64,000 nucleotides of DNA from the IMG/VR virus record IMGVR_UViG_3300028045_000008, positions 1-64,000 of that record; one strand, written 5' to 3'. Shown one piece after another: positions 37,836 to 45,557 of the stretch (its first letter is position 1; each line of letters begins with the position of its first letter). Source of the stretch: a virus. A program made the position numbers and the translations under genes. The notes under the pieces are model-generated. The model searched no databases. It saw only the letters and a program-made list of their open reading frames with translations, and was not told the DNA's origin.

Positions 37836-39034
37836 GTACATTTCGCGAGCATAAATCAGTTGCTGACCGCTCTGCTGCAGACCGTAAGCGCCATAAAAGA
37901 AAGATCGAGAAAGCCCTTAAAGAAGGCATCAAGGACGTGGTTGCAGACGAGTCGATTATCGGACAGGACGGAAAAAAGAAAGTAAAAATCCCCGTTAAAG
38001 GAATTAAAGAGTATCAATTCATTTACGGAGAAAACAAGAGTAATAAAAAAGCAGCTTCAGCGGGAGATAAACAGGTAAAAAAAGGGCAAATACTAAGAAA
38101 AAAGCCACAGAAAGGAAAGGGATCTGGAAAGAAGGCGAGTAATGAGCCCGGCGAGGAATACTATGAAGTAGAGATAACGTTGGACGAACTCGCAGAGTAT
38201 TTATTCGAAAACCTAAATTTGCCAGACCTACAAAAAAAGAAATTTAGATTTATCAAGGACAAAAAGCTTAGAAGAAAAGGGTACCGAAAGAAGGGGATCC
38301 GAACGAGACTCTCTAAGAAAGAAACGATAAAAAGAAAAATAAGAAGAAAGAAGCGTGCCATCGCAAGCGGAACTTTTGATCCGAATGGGGAAGAGAGATT
38401 CCCATTTCACCAGGATGACCTAAAATATAAACATATGAAGGAAAAGGACGTTGAAAGCAGTTCTGCTGTAGTCTTTTTCTTGATGGATGTATCAGGCTCT
38501 ATGGATAAACAGAAAAAGTACCTGGCTCGAAGCTTCTACTTCCTGTTATATCAATTTTTGCGGTACAGATATGAGAATATAGAAGTGGTCTTCATATCCC
38601 ACTCAACTGATGCCAAAGAAGTCAGCGAATCAGAGTTTTTTGAAAGAGCAACCTCCGGAGGCACCCTGATGTCTTCTGCTCTTGAGATGGAGAAGGAAAT
38701 TATAGAAAAGAGATATCACCCATCGTCGTGGAACATTTACACCTTTTATTGTGGTGATGGCGAAAACTGGTCGATAGATAACAAGAAATCACTAGACCTC
38801 ATAAAGAGTCTGTCTGAAATTAATCAGATGTTCTGCTATGCTGAGATCAATCCATTTCTGGCTCACGGATCAGATAACGATACATATTTCGCATTCAATA
38901 GTTCTCTGGATCCAAGCAGTATGTGGACTCGTCTGGCCCCACTTGAGAGTGAGGGGATAAAGAGAGTGAAGATCGCCGAGTCTAAGGACATTTGGCCTTC
39001 TTTTAATAAAATATTTGGAGGAGACCTCCCATGA
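37832..39034 (+). CDS. yeaH: DUF444 / YeaH-YhbH family protein with vWA domain
   Basis: 400 residues, close to bacterial YeaH/YhbH. The first 200 residues are strongly basic, as in the family. From about residue 212 a von Willebrand A domain starts with a complete MIDAS: D219-V-S-G-S223, T278 in SGGTLMSSAL, and D309 in YCGDGENW. In bacteria this family is encoded beside the PrkA kinase/ATPase and SpoVR. E. coli YeaH acts with YeaG under nitrogen starvation. The gene overlaps gp14-like by 4 bases and SpoVR by 4 bases, and sits in a late neck operon. All key metal residues are present, so it looks functional. Its phage role is unknown. Confidence 0.92.
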   Translation: MSTFREHKSVADRSAADRKRHKRKIEKALKEGIKDVVADESIIGQDGKKKVKIPVKGIKEYQFIYGENKSNKKAASAGDKQVKKGQILRKKPQKGKGSGKKASNEPGEEYYEVEITLDELAEYLFENLNLPDLQKKKFRFIKDKKLRRKGYRKKGIRTRLSKKETIKRKIRRKKRAIASGTFDPNGEERFPFHQDDLKYKHMKEKDVESSSAVVFFLMDVSGSMDKQKKYLARSFYFLLYQFLRYRYENIEVVFISHSTDAKEVSESEFFERATSGGTLMSSALEMEKEIIEKRYHPSSWNIYTFYCGDGENWSIDNKKSLDLIKSLSEINQMFCYAEINPFLAHGSDNDTYFAFNSSLDPSSMWTRLAPLESEGIKRVKIAESKDIWPSFNKIFGGDLP

Positions 39035-40335
39035 AAGACTGGACCATAAAAGAGTTACAAAGATATGACAAGGAAATCTGTAAAATTGCAGAAGAAAAAT
39101 ATGCCCTCGATTGGTTTCCTATAGAATATGAGATTCTAGATTATCATGAGATGCTGGGCGCCATGGCCTACAGTGGCTTGCCAACTCACTATCGTCACTG
39201 GTCATTCGGAAAAAACTTTGAAAGAACTTCTACTCGATACAATCTTGGAATGGAGGGCTTACCCTATGAGATGATCATAAACAGTAATCCAAGCATAGCC
39301 TATCTGATGCTTGAGAATCCAATGAGCATCCATCTGCTGACTATGGCTCACTGTGTTGGTCATTCTGATTTTTTTAAAAATAATCGCATGTTCAAAGAGA
39401 CAGATCCATCAAATATTATATCTAGGTTTAAATCTGCCTCAAAAAGAGTAAGAGATTATATAGAGGATCCCAGCATTGGAATCGATAGAGTGGAGGCGAT
39501 CTTAGACGCTTGCCACTCCATACAGTACCAAGTACCAAGAATTCCAGGCATTGTGAGAAGCCCAGCTAGCTCGAAAGAGGATAAAAACAACGAAGACAAT
39601 AAAAATTTGATTGGCGATTTGTTCCGTTTCGAAAATATTGAAGACTACAACTTGCTTGGTTTTATAAAAAACAATTCTCGCAATCTTGAAGACTGGCAAA
39701 GAGATCTGGTGGGGATGGTAGAGAGAAGGTCCTCGTACTTCATACCACAGGCTAGGACAAAGATTATGAATGAGGGCTGGGCTGTGATGATTCATGAAAA
39801 AATAATGAATGATCTAAACTTGCCGGACAAATATCAAATAGCCTTTTTGAAATCACACAACCAGGTCGTCCGTCCAATGTTGGGTAGGATCAATCCTTAT
39901 CATCTTGGCTACAACATGTTTAAGAAGATAGAGAGGGATCACGGATTCGAAGAGTGCAAGCTGGTTCGCGAGATTCATGACGATGAAGCGTTCATAAGAA
40001 AGTACTTGGATGAGGAAATGTGTAAAGAATTGAATCTCTTTAGCTACTCTTACAATAAGCCAGGTAGAAAATACGCAATTAATGACATTTCTGACAAAGA
40101 AGGGTGGAAAAGCGTGAGGGACGCCCTAATTAGTAATGTGGGACTTAACAGCGTCCCAGTTGTGCGCGTTGATAAATTTAATAAAAAAATGAATATTTTA
40201 TATCTAAAGCATGAACATGATGGTCGCGACTTGGAGATTAGCTACGCAAACAAAGTGTACGATCACATTAAATTTTTGTGGGATGATGATATAATATTTA
40301 CTTCCATTCTGGAAGGTGAACTATGGGAATTTTAA
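39031..40335 (+). CDS. spoVR: SpoVR/YcgB family protein
   Basis: 434 residues, against about 470-510 in bacterial SpoVR/YcgB, so it is nearly full length. Diagnostic motifs are THYRHWSFGKNFE (52-64), YEMIINSNPSIAYLMLEN (79-96) and AHCVGHSDFFKNN (106-118), followed by the DACHSIQY helix. SpoVR is needed for normal spore cortex in Bacillus; YcgB in E. coli belongs to the RpoS/nitrogen-starvation group with YeaG and YeaH. The biochemical activity is not established to my knowledge. The start overlaps the DUF444 stop (ATGA), and AGGAG lies just upstream. It is soluble with no signal peptide. Confidence 0.94.
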   Translation: MKDWTIKELQRYDKEICKIAEEKYALDWFPIEYEILDYHEMLGAMAYSGLPTHYRHWSFGKNFERTSTRYNLGMEGLPYEMIINSNPSIAYLMLENPMSIHLLTMAHCVGHSDFFKNNRMFKETDPSNIISRFKSASKRVRDYIEDPSIGIDRVEAILDACHSIQYQVPRIPGIVRSPASSKEDKNNEDNKNLIGDLFRFENIEDYNLLGFIKNNSRNLEDWQRDLVGMVERRSSYFIPQARTKIMNEGWAVMIHEKIMNDLNLPDKYQIAFLKSHNQVVRPMLGRINPYHLGYNMFKKIERDHGFEECKLVREIHDDEAFIRKYLDEEMCKELNLFSYSYNKPGRKYAINDISDKEGWKSVRDALISNVGLNSVPVVRVDKFNKKMNILYLKHEHDGRDLEISYANKVYDHIKFLWDDDIIFTSILEGELWEF

Positions 40336-40336
40336 A

Positions 40337-42271
40337 ATGACAAAAACAAATGAATTTTTAGAGATTATTGAGAAGAAGAATAAAGAAAAGAACAAAAGCA
40401 AGTTTTCTGGGACCTTTTCGGAATATTTGAAGCTCGTTGAGGAGGATGGAACCATTTCCATACTAGCTCACAAAAGGCTCTATGAGACCATTAAAGCGGA
40501 AGGCGTGACTAGGATGTCTCCAGAAGACGGCCGATGCGCAAACCTATTCAATGGTGAAAAAATAAGAACTTATGATTATTTTCAATCAAAATTCTTTGGC
40601 ATGGAAAGATCTTTGGCAAAAATTATGAGATATCTACATTCTGCAGCCATGAGGGGAGAGGAGAGCAAGCAAGTTCTTCTTCTGCTAGGCCCAGTCGGCG
40701 CCGGAAAGTCAGCACTCATCGAACACGTTAAACGCGCCCTAGAGTCCGCAGGCTCCTTTTATCAGATCGCAGGCTGTCCCATCCAGGAAGAGCCGCTACA
40801 CTTGATACCGAGAAGTCTCCGAGCAGAATTTAAAGATCTTTATGGTGTCAACGTCGAGGGGGATTTGTGTCCGGTTTGTCGACACAACCTGTTGAACGAA
40901 TATGGCGGAGATTATCTAAGTATGCCCGTAATCGAATCCACCTTCTCTGTGAGGGGTCGCCGCGGCGTAGGCGTTGTTCCTCCCATGGACGCGAACACCC
41001 AAGATACCAGTATCCTGATTGGATCAGAGGATATCTCTAAATTGGATTTGTACCCAGAGGATGATCCCAGGGCCCTGAGTCTAAACGGCGCATTCAATGT
41101 CGGAAATCGTGGTATTGTAGAATTTGTGGAGGTGTTTAAAAATGAAATAGAGTTCCTTCACACTATGATTACGGCAACTCAAGAAAAATCCGTCCCATCA
41201 CCAGGTAAAGGCGCCATGATTTATTTTGACGGTGTAATCCTGGCCCATTGTAACGAAGCTGAGTGGAATAAGTTCAAGTCAGAAAATACAAATGAGGCAA
41301 TTCTTGATAGAATTGTCAGAGTTAACGTTCCTTATTGTCTTGAAATCGGTGAAGAGCAGAAGATATATCAAAAAATGCTTGATGAATCTGATTTCGATGC
41401 ACATATCGCCCCACACACCCTAGAGATAGCGGCAATGTTCGCTGTTTTGTCGCGTCTAAAGATATCTAACAAGGTTGACTCTATTACAAAGATGAAGATT
41501 TATAATGGAGAGGAGATCGTTGAGAAGGGATATATCAAAAAAATAGATATTAACGATCTAAGGGAAGAAGCGAGAGACGAAGGTATGACTGGACTTTCAA
41601 CTAGATTTATCATGAAGTCTATTGATGCCGCTTTAGCCGATTCAGATAAAAACATGGTCACCCCGATATCAATTCGTGATGCGCTCGTGAAACAGGTCAA
41701 GGAGCAGGTAGTTGTCGATGACTTGAGAGAGAAATATCTATCGTTTCTCCAAAAAGAGCTTCACGATGAGTACTTGAGAATACTGGAAAAAGAAATAACA
41801 AAAGCATTTGTTTCAGCATATTCGGAACAGGCAGAATCCCTTTTCGACAATTATCTTGATCATGCGGAGGCATATGTTAACGCAACTAAGGTAAAAGACA
41901 ACGTCACTGGAGAAGAGATGTCTGCAGATGAAGACTTCCTTTCCTCAATCGAAGAACAAATAGGAATCGTTGGATCAGCCAAAGACAACTTCAGGGCAGA
42001 TATCACTGCTTATATGTTCGCAAAACTGAGAAGAAAGGAAAAAATTGACTGGAGAGCTTATGGTCCACTCAAGGAAGCAATCGAAAGTAAGCTGCTGGAT
42101 TCAGTGAGAGATATCTCCAGAATTGTAACCAAGTCGAAATCCAGAGACAATAAACAGAAAAAGAAATATAATGAAATGGTTAAAGTGTTAATCGAGGATC
42201 ACGGATATAACGAAGATTCCGCAAACGAGATTATTAAATATGCCTCAAATAACCTTTGGCGCGATAGCTAA
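40337..42271 (+). CDS. prkA: PrkA / YeaG family AAA+ kinase (or protease)
   Basis: The ATG at 40337 (GGGA upstream) is preferred over an in-frame GTG at 40316; it gives 644 residues, the normal family length (about 630-640). The AAA+ domain has Walker A GPVGAGKS (118-125). EGDLCPVCRHNL (174-185) is a cysteine pair I recall in Bacillus PrkA but not E. coli YeaG. VLAHCNEAEW and ILDRIVRVNVPY follow. The C-terminal kinase-like region (about 400-644) is complete and ends LIEDHGYNEDSANEIIKYAS, as in YeaG. PrkA was described as a serine kinase and later as an ATP-dependent protease affecting sporulation. It starts one base after spoVR and is followed by a terminator. Confidence 0.95.
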   Translation: MTKTNEFLEIIEKKNKEKNKSKFSGTFSEYLKLVEEDGTISILAHKRLYETIKAEGVTRMSPEDGRCANLFNGEKIRTYDYFQSKFFGMERSLAKIMRYLHSAAMRGEESKQVLLLLGPVGAGKSALIEHVKRALESAGSFYQIAGCPIQEEPLHLIPRSLRAEFKDLYGVNVEGDLCPVCRHNLLNEYGGDYLSMPVIESTFSVRGRRGVGVVPPMDANTQDTSILIGSEDISKLDLYPEDDPRALSLNGAFNVGNRGIVEFVEVFKNEIEFLHTMITATQEKSVPSPGKGAMIYFDGVILAHCNEAEWNKFKSENTNEAILDRIVRVNVPYCLEIGEEQKIYQKMLDESDFDAHIAPHTLEIAAMFAVLSRLKISNKVDSITKMKIYNGEEIVEKGYIKKIDINDLREEARDEGMTGLSTRFIMKSIDAALADSDKNMVTPISIRDALVKQVKEQVVVDDLREKYLSFLQKELHDEYLRILEKEITKAFVSAYSEQAESLFDNYLDHAEAYVNATKVKDNVTGEEMSADEDFLSSIEEQIGIVGSAKDNFRADITAYMFAKLRRKEKIDWRAYGPLKEAIESKLLDSVRDISRIVTKSKSRDNKQKKKYNEMVKVLIEDHGYNEDSANEIIKYASNNLWRDS

Positions 42272-42298
42272 AATATATTAAAAAATAACATTTAAATT

Positions 42299-42333
42299 AA
42301 GCCCCTTATTTCATTTAGAAAAGGGGCTTCTTT
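42299..42333 (+). terminator. Rho-independent terminator after prkA
   Basis: AAGCCCCTT (42299-42307) and AAGGGGCTT (42321-42329) form a perfect 9-pair stem with a 13-base loop, followed by CTTT. It closes the neck-triad unit. The remaining gap to 42468 holds a further 7-pair hairpin (TTGGTTT 42413-42419 with AAACCAA 42424-42430), a T run, and no clear late-type box. Confidence 0.75.
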
Positions 42334-42468
42334 ATGTCTTTTCGTGTAGTGACCTCCTATCTACGGGCGAATGAGTGTGCCTGGCATACTTGTTCTTGGT
42401 TTTTTTAAACTTTTGGTTTATCAAAACCAACATATTTCAATTTCAAACATTGAGGAGGAAATAACAAT

Positions 42469-44964
42469 ATGGCTTTTAATTTAAACAGTTTCCAGCAATG
42501 GAAAACTTATATGTCCTCATGGGGTAGTCCTGTGAATTTAGATCACATTTACGACTATGCTGGATATATCTATGGCGGAAGCAACTTAGATGTTGACGAA
42601 GCTTCAATCCCATCTTCGTGGCTTGGTACGGCTGGAGACAGACGCTACCCTGCCGCTGACACTCTTGAAATGGGAATCACTGGTACTGCCTATGACGGCA
42701 GCGCCTATGATAAAGTAATCAAGTATACTTGGGCTGGTTTGACCGTTAATGGTGGTGGAAACAATGACATATTTATCACGCCGTCCCACATCAAAGATGC
42801 AGGCGGCGCGTATGTCGCGACATCGGCAGATGAGCAGGCAATGTATCGTATTCGTATCTCGAACGGACCAACTTATGCAATGCTAACTATAGAACCAAAT
42901 TTCCCATCGACCGGACCACAGCCTGGGCCGTTCTCTCCGGGAACCGCGGTTTCTATCAATACTATGGTATTTGATGCTGATAATTATGACGCTCTTGCCA
43001 ATAGCGGTCAAGCTCATAATTATGTCAGTGATTATACAGGCGGCCCACAAACCATTTCAGTTGTCAAAATAACTGAAAGTGGCGAAGATGCAACTCTTGC
43101 TGGCCAGGATGTCGGCGACACTCTTTCTGTATACGGCAGCGCAGGCTGGCTCGCTACTCCTAGTGGTCAAACTCGGAAATATCAGTGGAATCTTGATGGA
43201 GTCGCAGTAGCCGGCGTAACCGGAACCTCGTACACTACAGATACTGCTGGAACCGTCACTGTGACTGTTAGCGATGACGAATTCGTCACCTCTTCGACTT
43301 CAGACGGCGTCTCAGTAAATGCTGGCGCTCAAGGAGCGTTCGTCTTAGATGAAGACTTTGAGTCAACCGATGTAGGATCTCTTCCTAGCGGCTTTACCAC
43401 CTCTGGCGATGCCGGATGGGAAGTTGTGGCTAACGGAGGAGCCTATGAAGGAACCAAGCATCTAATATCTCAGGATATCGACGATTCCCAGGCTTCCGTT
43501 TTGGTATATTCTCTGACTATCACTGAGGCTGCGGTCTTGAACTTCTGGTGGAATGTTTCCTCAGAAGCTAACTATGATAAACTGCATTTCTATGTAGATG
43601 GTGCCGAAGAAGGATCCGGCATCTCAGGAGCACCTGGCTGGGCTAAAGTGACATACACTTTTAACGCGGCAGGAACTTATGAACTAAAGTGGTCCTACAC
43701 AAAAGATAGTTCGGCAGATGGCGGGGATGACCTCGGTATGCTGGACAAAATCACAGTACAAAACATTAATGAAGACACAACAGGAGGAAACATTATGTCT
43801 AAAACTAGAATTAACATTCGTCAGGTCGACCTGGAATTAGCAGGCGGCGCTGAAGAATATGAAACAATGGCAGAGGCAGTTGCCGCTGAGGGCGCAGCCC
43901 TTTACGGTAAACTGGTCCCTGCAAAATTTGACCCAAAATACATGGGTGTTAGCTTGAGCGTGGTAGATTTTAAAGCCGCAGCATCTGGCTATACGATTGT
44001 AAACAGGGATGCCCTTGACGACGTTCGAACAACGCTCGAAGGCGCAGATACAACTCTTCAGTCGAACATCGATGCTGAAGCTGCACGCGCATTGGCAGCA
44101 GAAGCTGCCCTTCAGGGTAACATCGATGCTGAAGCAGCAGCCCGCACAACAGCAGATACAACTCTTCAGTCGAACATCGATGCTGAAGCTGCACGCGCAT
44201 TGGCAGCAGAAGCTGCCCTTCAGGGTAACATCGATACTGTTGACGCTCGCGTCACCGCGATCCTCTCGGGTTCATCCGACGGCCTCGACACATTTATCGA
44301 AGTTGTCGCAGCCTATGAGGCTGCTGATGGTAGTCTTGAGACTTCCATCACCAACCTGTCGACCGTAGCAGCAGACGATCGCGCAGCAATCCGCTCCGAG
44401 TTTGAAGCAGCAGATACAGCCCTCCAGGGTAACATCGACGCACTAGGGGCGTATGCTGGTGTTGAAATTCTCTCCGCTTCTGACGACCGTGCATTAATCC
44501 GCACTGAATTCGCAGCAGCAGATGTAGTTCTTCAGAATCAAATCACCTCGAACGATACTGATATCGCTACTAACGCAGCAGATATTTCTTCTGAAGCTGC
44601 ACGCGCATTGGCAGCAGAAGCTGCCCTTTCCGCCAGTGTTACCACTGAGCAGACTAGAGCATTGACAGCAGAAGCTGCCCTCACCACTGATGTCAGTGAG
44701 CTAAACGCTGATATACTTGCCCTATACGGAAGACACTTCAGAGCTAGCTCTGTCGTAGGTTCCGATGGCACTTATGAGGTTGCCCTAGGCGACCTCGCAG
44801 ACGAAGGTTCATTGCAGGTATTTGTCAACGGTATACTTATGGTAACCACTGTTGATTATACTGTGTCCTCCGCCGCCGGCGTTATGACCGTCAGTGTCTT
44901 GGGCTGTGAAACAGGTGATGATGTCACTGTCATGGGCCAAAAGCAGGTCTCTCTCACATCGTAA
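42469..44964 (+). CDS. Composite tail fibre: Ig-like plus coiled-coil repeats, 831 residues
   Basis: The N-terminal part (residues 1-440) holds an Ig/PKD-like domain (YQWNLDGVAVAGVTGTSYTT near 243). A beta-sandwich follows of the kind seen in surface proteins (LNFWWNVSSEANYDKLHFYV near 362, LKWSYTKDSSADGGDDLGML near 405). From residue 443 the sequence restarts with MSKTRINIRQ behind a perfect internal AGGAGG. It then runs through Ala-rich heptad-like repeats (ALAAEAALQGNID and similar) to a C-terminal beta knob (LQVFVNGILMVTTVDYTV). It looks like two fibre genes joined in frame. GAGGAGGAAA precedes the first ATG and a strong terminator follows. Confidence 0.82.
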   Translation: MAFNLNSFQQWKTYMSSWGSPVNLDHIYDYAGYIYGGSNLDVDEASIPSSWLGTAGDRRYPAADTLEMGITGTAYDGSAYDKVIKYTWAGLTVNGGGNNDIFITPSHIKDAGGAYVATSADEQAMYRIRISNGPTYAMLTIEPNFPSTGPQPGPFSPGTAVSINTMVFDADNYDALANSGQAHNYVSDYTGGPQTISVVKITESGEDATLAGQDVGDTLSVYGSAGWLATPSGQTRKYQWNLDGVAVAGVTGTSYTTDTAGTVTVTVSDDEFVTSSTSDGVSVNAGAQGAFVLDEDFESTDVGSLPSGFTTSGDAGWEVVANGGAYEGTKHLISQDIDDSQASVLVYSLTITEAAVLNFWWNVSSEANYDKLHFYVDGAEEGSGISGAPGWAKVTYTFNAAGTYELKWSYTKDSSADGGDDLGMLDKITVQNINEDTTGGNIMSKTRINIRQVDLELAGGAEEYETMAEAVAAEGAALYGKLVPAKFDPKYMGVSLSVVDFKAAASGYTIVNRDALDDVRTTLEGADTTLQSNIDAEAARALAAEAALQGNIDAEAAARTTADTTLQSNIDAEAARALAAEAALQGNIDTVDARVTAILSGSSDGLDTFIEVVAAYEAADGSLETSITNLSTVAADDRAAIRSEFEAADTALQGNIDALGAYAGVEILSASDDRALIRTEFAAADVVLQNQITSNDTDIATNAADISSEAARALAAEAALSASVTTEQTRALTAEAALTTDVSELNADILALYGRHFRASSVVGSDGTYEVALGDLADEGSLQVFVNGILMVTTVDYTVSSAAGVMTVSVLGCETGDDVTVMGQKQVSLTS
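43782..43797 (+). promoter_or_regulatory. Internal Shine-Dalgarno and start codon in the fibre gene
   Basis: AGGAGG at 43782-43787 lies 7 bases before an in-frame ATG at 43795. Translation from here would give a separate 389-residue fibre protein (43795-44964). Confidence 0.55.
44044..44235 (+). repeat. Direct repeat of 84 bases, period 108, in the fibre gene
   Basis: Bases 44044-44127 and 44152-44235 are identical. They encode DTTLQSNIDAEAARALAAEA and the following residues. A shorter third copy (about 38 bases, including GAAGCTGCACGCGCATTGG) recurs near 44592-44629. The repeats build a coiled-coil shaft. Confidence 0.9.
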
Positions 44965-45011
44965 TAGCTTAAACTATTAAAGCGATATTCCAATCTTATT
45001 GAAATATTGCC

Positions 45012-45048
45012 GGGCTCTCCCATTAATTTGGGAGGGCCCTTTTTTTTA
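45012..45048 (+). terminator. Strong rho-independent terminator after the fibre gene
   Basis: GGGCTCTCCCA (45012-45022) pairs with TGGGAGGGCCC (45029-45039), 11 pairs with one U-G and a 6-base loop, followed by a run of eight or more T. Confidence 0.93.
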
Positions 45049-45049
45049 A

Positions 45050-45057
45050 ACTACTTA
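45050..45057 (+). promoter_or_regulatory. Putative late promoter box, variant ACTACTTA
   Basis: It directly follows the T run of the terminator and lies 32 bases before the start at 45090. It is the same variant as after the capsid terminator. Confidence 0.6.
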
Positions 45058-45089
45058 AGAACGAACAATGAAAAGGGGGATCGAAAGAT

Positions 45090-45467
45090 ATGTTCGAAAA
45101 GATAAAGAGTTTTTTTACCACTAACAGCAACGCGAAGTCAGAAGTCGAAGAAGCCCTACAAGAAGAAATCCATGAGGCCCCACCAGAACCACCAAACACT
45201 TTGGAGATCCCATGGGAAGATGTAACACCGCTAAAGAACATTGACAATGCCAGGAAAAAGCTTCATGATAAAATTAAAGATATTCTATACAATGCAAAGA
45301 TGACAGAGGCCAAGGCTTTCCAGACTTTAGATCTTTATCGAGAGATTGAAAAAGAAAAGCTGAAAGAACTACATGAGAAATACAACATCCCATCAGATGG
45401 AAGTTACGACCTGGAATTGCCGGCGATAACCGGAAAGCAAGGATATTTCAAAAAAAGGAATAAGTAG
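45090..45467 (+). CDS. Small helical protein of unknown function before the sheath gene
   Basis: 125 residues. The N-terminus MFEKIKSFFTT is amphipathic, a Pro/Glu-rich linker lies near 28-45, and a helical Lys/Glu-rich region covers 50-105. No family is recognised. It has its own late-type box and terminator boundary, and the next unit is tail sheath and tube, so a tail-related role is inferred. Confidence 0.6.
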   Translation: MFEKIKSFFTTNSNAKSEVEEALQEEIHEAPPEPPNTLEIPWEDVTPLKNIDNARKKLHDKIKDILYNAKMTEAKAFQTLDLYREIEKEKLKELHEKYNIPSDGSYDLELPAITGKQGYFKKRNK

Positions 45468-45509
45468 TCCTATTCTGGAATATTTAATATGACTTTGAAA
45501 AAAGAATAA

Positions 45510-45517
45510 ACTATTTA
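45510..45517 (+). promoter_or_regulatory. Putative late promoter box ACTATTTA
   Basis: It lies 40 bases before the tail sheath start at 45558 and is followed by TAG. Confidence 0.65.
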
Positions 45518-45557
45518 TAGTATAACAGGATTTTATTCCCCGTAGGAGAAATTTTAA

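Noticed and set aside
40290-40295. TATAAT before prkA as a separate early promoter
   Set aside because: The -35 position 17 bases upstream is ATTAAA and no extended -10 is present; it lies within the AT-rich end of spoVR.
37832-42271. The PrkA triad as contaminating bacterial DNA
   Set aside because: It overlaps the gp14-like gene by ATGA, is flanked by phage structural genes on both sides, and ends in a terminator within the phage gene series. Read-level checking would still be decisive.
42334-42408. 24-codon frame after the prkA terminator
   Set aside because: It starts in the T run of the terminator with no Shine-Dalgarno, and nothing supports its translation.
44044-44235. Regular repeats that could suggest a CRISPR array
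   Set aside because: Repeats and spacers are in frame, encode a coiled coil, and there are only two full copies.
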